Below, one piece after another: positions 1 to 5,376 of a stretch of DNA of 5,376 bases (within the stretch, counting starts at the first letter, position 1; each line of letters starts with the position of its first letter). Origin of the DNA: Bacteroidota bacterium (GTDB taxonomy: Bacteria > Bacteroidota > Bacteroidia > Cytophagales > Cyclobacteriaceae); the NCBI GenBank assembly GCA_024643595.1, contig JAHEMS010000279.1:1-5376 (forward strand), in the 5' to 3' direction. The position numbers were made by a program, and so were the translations under genes. The notes beneath the pieces are model-generated. The model had not been told where the DNA came from, did not search any database, and was given only the letters and a program-made list of their open reading frames with translations.

Positions 1-897
1 AGAAAGAGCATTGATTATTTTGAGCAGTCATTGGCCCAAGACCCGGACTACGCCTTGGCTTATTCAGGGCTGGCCGATGGCTATCTTATATTAGCGGCTT
101 ATAACCATTTACCCAGTGCTACAGCATTCCCCAAAGCAAAAGAATATGCGCTGAAAGCACTTGAAATTGACCCTAATCTTGCCCAAGCGCATGCCACTCT
201 CGGAACAATTGCCAAGAGAGAATGGCAATGGAATGAAGCTGAGGCAAAACTTAAACGAGCCATTGAATTGGACCCCAATTATGTAATGGCTCGTCACTGG
301 TACGCGGAATATTTATTTATTTTCGGACCCTCTGATAAATTACTTGAACAGATAAACACCGGACTTAGACTTGACCCATTGTCCTTTCTAATGCAGTCAC
401 AACTTGCAGTATACTATTATAATGAAGGTGAACTAGATAAAGCGCATAAAGAATTTAAGACTCTTTTAGAGTTGGATCCTTTTGACCTTAGAAGCTCGCA
501 TTATTTTATGTACTTAATATATTTAAAAAAGGGAAAAGAGGAGGAAGCTTTTAACAGTTTAAAAATGCATTGGACCACGCATAATTATATGAAAGGAAAA
601 GTCCATTTGGCGGAGGATATTTTCAAAAGACAAGGTATTAATGGTCTTATAAATTGGTTGATAGAGATTGAAATCAGATCCCCTGATGCGTGGCCCCTAT
701 GGTTGGCAACTTTATACTCGATCCTTGGCGAAAAGGAGCTGGCATTGGATTGGCTTGAAAAATCATACGATAAGCAGGACAGCATGGATCTACCGGAGAT
801 AATAAAAAGGCCGGAATTCGAGATGCTATGGTCCGAACCAAGATATCTTGAACTATTGAAAAAAATGGGGTTGAACGAATGGGTACAGGCGGGTTAA
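1..897 (+). CDS. Tetratricopeptide-repeat (TPR) protein, C-terminal part (5' end outside window)
   Basis: The frame is open from the first base, so this is the 3' part of a longer gene; 298 residues are visible before the TAA stop. The TTG at 31 lies inside a TPR helix and is not a credible start. The repeats are clear: an Asp-Pro closing a TPR unit occurs at residues 14-15, then at 57-58, 91-92, 125-126 and 159-160, the last four exactly 34 residues apart, which is the TPR period. The tail (about 230-293) matches the ending I recall for TPR domains attached to bacterial adenylate cyclases, CadC-like or AraC-like regulators and kinases: a last Ala/Leu-rich helix, then a short 'EPRYLELLKKMGL' segment. 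TPR domains bind partner proteins or peptides. The output domain lies upstream and is unseen, so the exact role is open. No signal peptide or membrane segment is visible in this part. The gene converges on the minus-strand cluster. Confidence 0.85.
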   Translation, partial: RKSIDYFEQSLAQDPDYALAYSGLADGYLILAAYNHLPSATAFPKAKEYALKALEIDPNLAQAHATLGTIAKREWQWNEAEAKLKRAIELDPNYVMARHWYAEYLFIFGPSDKLLEQINTGLRLDPLSFLMQSQLAVYYYNEGELDKAHKEFKTLLELDPFDLRSSHYFMYLIYLKKGKEEEAFNSLKMHWTTHNYMKGKVHLAEDIFKRQGINGLINWLIEIEIRSPDAWPLWLATLYSILGEKELALDWLEKSYDKQDSMDLPEIIKRPEFEMLWSEPRYLELLKKMGLNEWVQAG

Positions 898-977
898 ATG
901 GGATATTTTATAAAGTGATTTGAAAAGCCAGCAATGCTCGTCAACAATCATTCAAAAATTCACAGAATGTTTAGATA

Positions 978-2105
978 TTACTCTAAAGCTTTTTTAATAT
1001 CATTCAACAGATCATCAATGTGTTCTATTCCGACAGATAATCTTAATAAATTATCCGCACTTTTAGGATGATCACCTTCTACCGACTTTCGGTGCTCTAT
1101 CAGGCTTTCAACACCACCCAGACTGGTGGCATGTTTAAAAATTGAAAGATGGTTTGCAAAGTCCATTGCTTCCTTTTTTCCACCCTTGACTAAAACGGAA
1201 AGCATTCCTCCATAGATCTCTTTCATTTGTCGTTTAGCAACTTTGTGGTTCGGATGAGAGGTAAGCCCGGGGTAGTAAACACGATCAATTTTAGGATGAT
1301 CATTGAGATAGGCTGCGATCACAGCAGCACTTTCGGTCTGGGCAGTTATACGAAGTGGGAGTGTTGCGATGCTCCTGTCCAATAGCCAACAATCAAATGG
1401 TGATGGCACAGCACCTCCGATCATTTGATATTCGCGGAGTTTTTGTGAATGGTCGTTTTTTTCTTTTACAATTACGCATCCTCCAATTACATCTGAATGG
1501 CCGCCAAAATATTTGGTGGAGGAGTGAAAAACGAAATCCGCTCCCAAGGTAAGCGGTTGAATAATGTATGGGGTGGCCCAAGTGTTATCACAAGCAACCG
1601 CTATGTTTTTATTTTTTACAAGTCCACAGATAGCTTCGATATCAATGATTTTCAAAAGCGGATTGGATGGCGTTTCAACCATGATCAATTTTGTATTCGC
1701 TGTAATTGCCTGTTCTACATTTTGCGAATTAATCATATCTACTTCAGAATAGGTAATGCCCCAGCGGGTATACATGGTTTTAACAAGATGGCCCACGCCA
1801 TGATAGCAATCGTCTGAAATAATGACATGTGCGCCCGGCATCAATAATGTATGACAAATCGCCATGGCTGCTGCCATACCTGATGAAAAGGCCATCGCTT
1901 CAGCACCTTTTTCAAGTACGGCGAGTTTTACTTCCAATCCGCTTCGGTTAGGATTGTCCAGTCGTGAATAGACATATCCCCGCGGTGCCAGGTTGCCTTC
2001 CTTATCACGTTCATAGGTGGTGGATAAGTAAAGCGGGTTTACCACGGAGCCAGCATTAAGATCTTCGAAGTGGCTGGCATGTACTGCACTTGTTTTAAAC
2101 TTCAT
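978..2105 (-). CDS. PLP-dependent trans-sulfuration enzyme (cystathionine gamma-synthase/lyase family)
   Basis: This is a 375-residue cytoplasmic enzyme of the Cys/Met-metabolism PLP family (fold type I), close to the usual 380-400 residues. Family members catalyse gamma-replacement, gamma-elimination or beta-elimination on cystathionine, O-acyl-homoserine or methionine. Visible landmarks are Tyr46-Ser47-Arg48 and Asn51-Pro52 (phosphate contact from the partner subunit), SSGMAA at 74-79 (phosphate loop), Tyr101 (stacks on the PLP ring), ETPSNP at 144-149, Asp173 in DNTWATP (pairs with the pyridine nitrogen), the Schiff-base lysine Lys198 in SSTKYFGGHSD, and Arg355 in LLRLSVG (binds the substrate carboxylate). 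The usual 'MTH' loop before that Arg is replaced by a shorter segment (residues 336-352). DNTW and SPFDCWL suggest a distinct subfamily, so metB, metC or a gamma-lyase cannot be told apart. The ATG start fits the family N-terminus; it lies 34 bp after the M20 gene, has only an A-rich leader, and is probably co-transcribed. Confidence 0.93.
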   Translation of the reverse strand: MKFKTSAVHASHFEDLNAGSVVNPLYLSTTYERDKEGNLAPRGYVYSRLDNPNRSGLEVKLAVLEKGAEAMAFSSGMAAAMAICHTLLMPGAHVIISDDCYHGVGHLVKTMYTRWGITYSEVDMINSQNVEQAITANTKLIMVETPSNPLLKIIDIEAICGLVKNKNIAVACDNTWATPYIIQPLTLGADFVFHSSTKYFGGHSDVIGGCVIVKEKNDHSQKLREYQMIGGAVPSPFDCWLLDRSIATLPLRITAQTESAAVIAAYLNDHPKIDRVYYPGLTSHPNHKVAKRQMKEIYGGMLSVLVKGGKKEAMDFANHLSIFKHATSLGGVESLIEHRKSVEGDHPKSADNLLRLSVGIEHIDDLLNDIKKALE

Positions 2106-2139
2106 GTTATTATTTTTAATAGAAAAAATTCAAATATGC

Positions 2140-3657
2140 TTAGAGTTTTTCCAGCATAATCGCCAAAAATGTTTTTACCGCATCAATATAATTACCAACG
2201 CGAATATTTTCATTTTCAGCATGCTGGTTATTATCGGCATTTACTGTTGGAACTATTACCGCTGGGATATTCAGTGTAGTAATAAATGGTGAAATGGGAA
2301 TGGAGCCACCACCAATTTTTATTTTGATCGGTTCTTTACCAAATGCCCTATGCATTGCTTTGCTAAGCCAGACACCAGCTTCCGAATCAAAAGGTGTTTG
2401 AAATGCCCCATATGAAATACTGGATTGAAATGCGGCAATCTTCGGATATTTCATGCGCTCTTCCTCGGTAGGTTCCTTGTTCACGAGGTAATAGCCTTGG
2501 GCTTCGATATGTTTTTTTATTAATTCTATCAGTCGCTCGGCATTGCTGGAAGGTACGAGGCGAATATCGATTTCAGCAGTGGCTGTAGCAGGAATCAGGG
2601 TACGTACTTCATCACCAACGAAGAGGGCGTTCATTCCTCGAATATTTAGGGTAGGATATTGCAATGACTCCTGAAAGGAATTTCCGATTTTATCGGGTTC
2701 TGCAATACCCAGAAATTTTCTTATTTCATTTTCATTATCAGGTACTTGCCTTAATATCTTCTTTTCTCCTTCGGTGAGCGTGACGCCATCGTAAAATCCG
2801 GGTATAATTACTTGTCCGTTATCATCTTTCATGGAGGCTAACAATCTCGCCAGGCGCATGGCGGGATTAGGTGTATAATTTCCATAGTTACCACTATGTA
2901 CTGGCGAACGTGGCCCAAATGTAATCAGTGTAATTTCGCAGATACCCCGAGCACCAAAGCTGAGCGTAGGTTGGTTGCTCACGTGACGTGGCCCATCAAA
3001 AATAATTAACACGTCAGCGGTTAATTCACTTTTGTATTGTTCAATCGCTTCGGGAAGATGTGGTGAACCAAGCTCTTCCTCGAAGTCCATGATGACTTTG
3101 ATGTTATAGTTAGGTTCCGCCTTCAATTCATTCAAAGCATCCAGCGAGGCAAGAAATGCTACTGCAGGACCCTTGGCATCAGCGGTTGACCTCGCAAAAA
3201 TCCTCCAGTCTGGGTTCAGGTCTTCATACAATCGTTCATTGGCAATTACTCTCCACTTTCCATTCGCATCTTTTTCTTTGAGCGTTGGTTTCCATGGACT
3301 TTCTTGTTCCCACTGTGAAGGGTTTACAGGCTGACCGTCAATTTGTATGTAGATAAGCACGGTCTTCTTTGCGTTTCCTACTTTCCGATCAGCAAGTAAA
3401 AGTGGGATGGTAGCGGTGTTGAGTCTTTTGGTTGAAAAGTTTCGTTTGGCAAAAGCTGATTCGCACCACTGAATATTTTTTTCTATGTCGGATGGAAAGT
3501 GGGCATCGTTACTTAAACTGAGAAGTTCAAAAAATTCATTGAAAGAGTTTACGGCATGTTTCTTGGCGATTTCATCAAGATTTGAATTTCTTGATCGCTG
3601 TGCGCGGACAGAGTTCGTGGTTACCAGCAGTAATAGAAGTGCAATAAAATATTTCAT
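2140..3657 (-). CDS. Secreted M20-family metallohydrolase (peptidase or amidohydrolase)
   Basis: This 505-residue protein starts with a signal peptide (MKYFIALLLLLV; likely cut after Ala19, VRA|Q), so it acts in the periplasm or outside. M20 enzymes are zinc-dependent carboxy-, di- or aminopeptidases and N-acyl amidohydrolases. Motifs, numbered from the ATG, are IYIQIDGQP at 102-110 (Asp107 is the Asp of the HxD motif), Asp160 in STADAKG (bridging ligand), Glu194-Glu195 (general base and ligand) before LGSP, Asp221 in IFDGPRH (ligand), His254 in VHSGNYGN (lid-domain substrate contact), and His479 in NNQHAENEN (last ligand). The first metal His is replaced by Gln105. The dimerisation/lid domain covers roughly 225-380. 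I chose the ATG at 3657 because it begins a standard signal peptide; a GTG at 3669 would add four residues and overlap the upstream stop by 4 bp. Substrate unknown. It lies 8 bp after the NTF2-like gene, probably in the same operon. Confidence 0.92.
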   Translation of the reverse strand: MKYFIALLLLLVTTNSVRAQRSRNSNLDEIAKKHAVNSFNEFFELLSLSNDAHFPSDIEKNIQWCESAFAKRNFSTKRLNTATIPLLLADRKVGNAKKTVLIYIQIDGQPVNPSQWEQESPWKPTLKEKDANGKWRVIANERLYEDLNPDWRIFARSTADAKGPAVAFLASLDALNELKAEPNYNIKVIMDFEEELGSPHLPEAIEQYKSELTADVLIIFDGPRHVSNQPTLSFGARGICEITLITFGPRSPVHSGNYGNYTPNPAMRLARLLASMKDDNGQVIIPGFYDGVTLTEGEKKILRQVPDNENEIRKFLGIAEPDKIGNSFQESLQYPTLNIRGMNALFVGDEVRTLIPATATAEIDIRLVPSSNAERLIELIKKHIEAQGYYLVNKEPTEEERMKYPKIAAFQSSISYGAFQTPFDSEAGVWLSKAMHRAFGKEPIKIKIGGGSIPISPFITTLNIPAVIVPTVNADNNQHAENENIRVGNYIDAVKTFLAIMLEKL

Positions 3658-3665
3658 TTTAATGA

Positions 3666-4172
3666 TCACTTTAGATATTTTTTAGGAAGTTCAAATCCCA
3701 TACTTTCTGCACACCAAAAGATAGATACAATGTAATAGCGGTTTTTGTCTTTGAAAAGCTGGATACTATTGATGCCCCGGTTCGTTACCGGGCCATCTTT
3801 TTTCTCTTTGGTTTCATAGGTACTAAATACATGGGCAATGGTGCCATAGGCTTCTTCTTTTCTACTCAATTCTCGTTCAAAAAAACCAACAGAAACTCGC
3901 GATGAGAATAATTGAATATATTCTTCCGGTGTGATTGAGCGAATAACCAGTTCTCCTTCGTCATTTTTTCGTGTTGGGATAAGTCGACTTTCAGGTTTAA
4001 ACAAATTTTTAAATCGATCCCAATCACGAGGCACGTCGGGTTCACCGGATATCACCTCGTATAATGCGGTTATCGTTGATTCAATGCTTTTGGTATCCTG
4101 ATCATAACTCTTTAATTGTGCAAAAGAATCAGAAAAAAGGACTATGGTAATAACACTTAAATAAAATTTCAT
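3666..4172 (-). CDS. Secreted NTF2/SnoaL-like protein
   Basis: This 168-residue protein has a short signal peptide (hydrophobic residues 4-13, probable cut after Ala18, SFA|Q), so it is expected in the periplasm or outside. The mature part of about 150 residues fits a single NTF2-like cone fold: an N-terminal helix ending in ALYEVISG (36-43), RDWDRFKNLF (49-58), a strand/helix section with TPEEYI (81-86), then C-terminal strands AHVFSTYE (113-120), GINSIQLF (133-140) and YYIVSIFW (146-153), closing with PKKYL (163-167). I recall the same RDWDRF, STYE, RGINSIQL and final KYL pattern in proteins labelled 'nuclear transport factor 2 family', whose function is unknown. Such folds serve as small enzymes or as binding pockets. 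It is the first gene of the minus-strand cluster, so the promoter should lie in 4173-4278. Its stop is 8 bp before the M20 start, which suggests translational coupling. Catalytic role not assignable. Confidence 0.85.
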   Translation of the reverse strand: MKFYLSVITIVLFSDSFAQLKSYDQDTKSIESTITALYEVISGEPDVPRDWDRFKNLFKPESRLIPTRKNDEGELVIRSITPEEYIQLFSSRVSVGFFERELSRKEEAYGTIAHVFSTYETKEKKDGPVTNRGINSIQLFKDKNRYYIVSIFWCAESMGFELPKKYLK

Positions 4173-4230
4173 GATATCGGATTTTGAGAAAGGTAATAAA
4201 AGGAAGCATGGTTATAAAGGCAATTTACTC

Positions 4231-4258
4231 AGATGGATTACTAAAGGGTAATCCGTCT
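4231..4258 (+). repeat. 11-bp inverted repeat / hairpin before the glycosyltransferase gene
   Basis: Arm AGATGGATTAC (4231-4241), loop TAAAGG (4242-4247), arm GTAATCCGTCT (4248-4258). All 11 positions pair in plus-strand RNA, with one U-G wobble (4234/4255); on the minus strand that position is an A/C mismatch. The hairpin ends 20 nt before the ATG at 4279. It sits between divergent genes, so it is not a terminator for either one. It could be a leader hairpin of the glycosyltransferase mRNA or a DNA operator serving both directions. Confidence 0.6.
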
Positions 4259-4265
4259 TAATCAC

Positions 4266-4273
4266 TATTTTTG
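4266..4273 (+). promoter_or_regulatory. Candidate Bacteroidota -7 promoter element
   Basis: TATTTTTG matches the TAnnTTTG -7 consensus of Bacteroidota sigma-ABfr promoters at every fixed position. It ends only 5 nt before the ATG at 4279, so transcription would begin at or near the start codon (leaderless mRNA). No convincing -33 TTTG is found about 19-20 bp upstream; the hairpin arms occupy that region. The element is short and T-rich, so a chance match is quite possible. Confidence 0.3.
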
Positions 4274-4278
4274 CTGTC

Positions 4279-5229
4279 ATGAGTCTGCCCACCTATTCGG
4301 TAATTGTTCCGCTGTTTAACCGCCCTCAGGAGTTGACTGAACTTTTGGAAAGTTTAACCCGGCAAACCATACAGGACTTCGAAGTGGTGATTATAGAAGA
4401 TGGATCTTCGGTTACCAGTGAGAGCGTTTTTGAAAAATTTTCAAAGGATTTGTCTATCCAATATTTTTTTAAGCCAAACTCAGGACCGGGGCCTAGTCGG
4501 AATTTTGGATTTGAAAAAGCAAGGGGTAAATATTTTGTGATGGTCGATAGTGACTGTATTTTGCCGCCTCATTATTTTGAGGCGGTGGATCGCTTTTTAA
4601 AAAATGAAATGGCTGATGCGTGGGGAGGACCAGACCGGGGCATGAAAGATTTTACACCTTTACAACAAGCAATGGCATTTACCATGTCAGCAACACTAAC
4701 CACTGGAGGTATTCGGGGTGGAAGGCAAAGAGCTTTTCAGCCTCGTAGTTTCAATATGGGTATCAGTCGTGATGTGTATAAAAAAGTAGGAGGGTTTCAA
4801 TTTGATCGCTTTGCGGAAGACATTGAGCTTAGCATCCGAATAAAAAAAGCTGGTTTCAAAACGTTGCTTATTCCCGATGCTTTTGTATATCATAAGCGAA
4901 GAACATCATTAACGCAATTTTTTAATCAGGTTTCAAATTTTGGAAAGGGAAGGATATTGGTAGGACGAAAGCATCCTGGGGAAGTGAGACCTGCTCATTG
5001 GTTTCCTTCATTTTTCCTGATAGGATTAATCAGCATACCCATTTGTAGCTATTTTATTCCTGCCACTGCCATAGTCATGTTGGTTTCATATATTATTTAT
5101 CTGCTGTTGGTCGCTGCAGATTGTTTACGCGTAACAAAATCGTTTTATGTTGCTCTTTTAAGTATTCCATCGCTATTTGTCCAAATGATTGGTTACGGAT
5201 CTGGCTTCTTAAAGGAATTGCTTGGTTGA
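4279..5229 (+). CDS. Membrane-anchored family-2 glycosyltransferase
   Basis: This 316-residue GT-A glycosyltransferase (GT2) would transfer a sugar from a nucleotide-sugar donor to a lipid or polysaccharide acceptor on the cytoplasmic side of the inner membrane. The order of motifs is SVIVPLFNRP (7-16, nucleotide-binding strand), EDGSS (40-44), GPGPSRNFG (69-77), the metal-binding DxD as Asp90-Ser-Asp92, GGPDRG (116-121), TTGGIRGG (141-148), PRSFNMG (155-161), the ED acid pair Glu180-Asp181 in FAEDIELSIRI, YHKRRT (204-209) and Gln217 to Arg225 (QVSNFGKGR), in the place of the QxxRW-type motif. The C-terminus holds two likely membrane helices (about 243-261 and 262-281) and a third hydrophobic stretch (288-311). 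The TTGGIRGG, PRSFNMG and YHKRRT set is what I recall from a GT2 group widespread in Bacteroidota, usually of unknown product. The ATG start gives a normal GT2 N-terminus. No Shine-Dalgarno is seen. Transcription is divergent from the minus-strand cluster. Confidence 0.92.
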   Translation: MSLPTYSVIVPLFNRPQELTELLESLTRQTIQDFEVVIIEDGSSVTSESVFEKFSKDLSIQYFFKPNSGPGPSRNFGFEKARGKYFVMVDSDCILPPHYFEAVDRFLKNEMADAWGGPDRGMKDFTPLQQAMAFTMSATLTTGGIRGGRQRAFQPRSFNMGISRDVYKKVGGFQFDRFAEDIELSIRIKKAGFKTLLIPDAFVYHKRRTSLTQFFNQVSNFGKGRILVGRKHPGEVRPAHWFPSFFLIGLISIPICSYFIPATAIVMLVSYIIYLLLVAADCLRVTKSFYVALLSIPSLFVQMIGYGSGFLKELLG

Positions 5230-5266
5230 TTAGCTGTCGATTCATCTCAGCAAGGATCATGGTAGT

Positions 5267-5328
5267 AGAATACCTGACAAATATCATGTTTAAACCTATT
5301 TTATACTTTGTTTACGATTAGGTATTCT
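5267..5328 (+). repeat. Long-range inverted repeat after the glycosyltransferase gene
   Basis: AGAATACCT (5267-5275) is an exact reverse complement of AGGTATTCT (5320-5328). Two further inward pairs, G5276-T5319 (wobble) and A5277-T5318, give an 11-pair stem around a 40-nt AT-rich interior that also contains the 8-bp palindrome GTTTAAAC (5288-5295). No T-run follows, so it is not a standard intrinsic terminator. It could be a 3'-end processing or stability structure of the glycosyltransferase transcript, or a protein-binding site before the next gene. It may also be a chance repeat. Confidence 0.4.
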
Positions 5329-5376
5329 CATTCAATTTTGGAAAATTAGATTATTAATTTCATTACCATGAAAAGG

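Noticed and set aside
898..977. A possible bidirectional terminator between the convergent TPR and PLP enzyme genes
   Set aside because: Only 3-5 bp stems (AGC/GCT, CATTC/GAATG) can be drawn, with no U-run beside them, so no terminator can be supported.
1061..1302. A 14-bp direct repeat, TTTTAGGATGATCA, at 1061-1074 and 1289-1302
   Set aside because: Both copies lie in the same frame of the PLP enzyme gene and encode Asp-His-Pro-Lys in unrelated parts of the protein; this is most simply chance codon coincidence.
1355..1817. Several open frames of 60-106 codons on both strands inside the PLP enzyme gene
   Set aside because: They overlap a gene with full family motifs, have no recognisable domains and have compositions typical of out-of-frame reading.
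3655..3669. A GTG start at 3669 for the M20 gene, overlapping the upstream stop by 4 bp
   Set aside because: The ATG at 3657 starts a normal Met-Lys signal peptide and is the more usual codon; the extra residues add nothing recognisable. The GTG remains possible.
4188..4195. TACCTTTC on the minus strand as the -7 element for the NTF2-like gene
   Set aside because: It misses the final G of TAnnTTTG, and the nearest TTG upstream is about 25 bp away, too far for the usual -33 spacing. The true promoter is probably in this region but cannot be fixed.
4231..4273. The hairpin plus the following TATTTTTG read as an intrinsic terminator
   Set aside because: No plus-strand gene lies immediately upstream to be terminated, and the T-run begins 8 nt after the stem rather than at its foot.
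5093..5321. Small open frames at the 3' end of the glycosyltransferase running into the downstream intergenic region
   Set aside because: They overlap the C-terminal coding part, resemble no known protein and have no start signal of note.
5368..5376. ATGAAAAGG at the very end, possibly the start of the next gene (Met-Lys-Arg)
   Set aside because: Only three codons are visible. It is plausible as a Bacteroidota start, but nothing else in the window supports it.

Overview
The window looks like a chromosomal segment of a Bacteroidota bacterium, probably of the Cytophagales type. This is inferred from the moderately AT-rich composition, the lack of clear Shine-Dalgarno sequences before the starts, a TAnnTTTG-like -7 promoter element, signal peptides ending in A|Q, and a family-2 glycosyltransferase whose motifs I recall as typical of that phylum. 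No similarity search was possible.

Layout from left to right. Bases 1-897 (+) hold the C-terminal part of a tetratricopeptide-repeat protein whose start lies outside the window. It faces, tail to tail across 80 bp, a cluster of three genes on the minus strand, transcribed from about 4172 down to 978. In transcription order these are a small secreted NTF2/SnoaL-like protein (4172-3666), a secreted M20-family metallohydrolase (3657-2140) and a PLP-dependent trans-sulfuration enzyme related to cystathionine gamma-synthase/lyase (2105-978). Gaps of 8 and 34 bp suggest one transcription unit. A 106-bp divergent intergenic region (4173-4278) holds an 11-bp hairpin and a candidate promoter. It separates the cluster from a membrane-anchored family-2 glycosyltransferase on the plus strand (4279-5229). 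The last 147 bp are noncoding as far as can be seen and hold a second, longer-range inverted repeat.

How the genes may work together: the minus-strand cluster could couple extracytoplasmic hydrolysis of a peptide or N-acyl amino acid (M20 enzyme, with the NTF2-like protein as an accessory) to cytoplasmic handling of a sulfur or gamma-substituted amino acid. This is inferred from linkage only. The glycosyltransferase and the TPR protein have no evident functional link to it.

I see no mobile element, CRISPR array, RNA gene or defence cassette, and nothing that clearly amounts to a new system. The points most worth a second look are a glutamine where M20 enzymes normally have their first metal-binding histidine, the hairpin/promoter arrangement before the glycosyltransferase, and the altered C-terminal loop of the trans-sulfuration enzyme.
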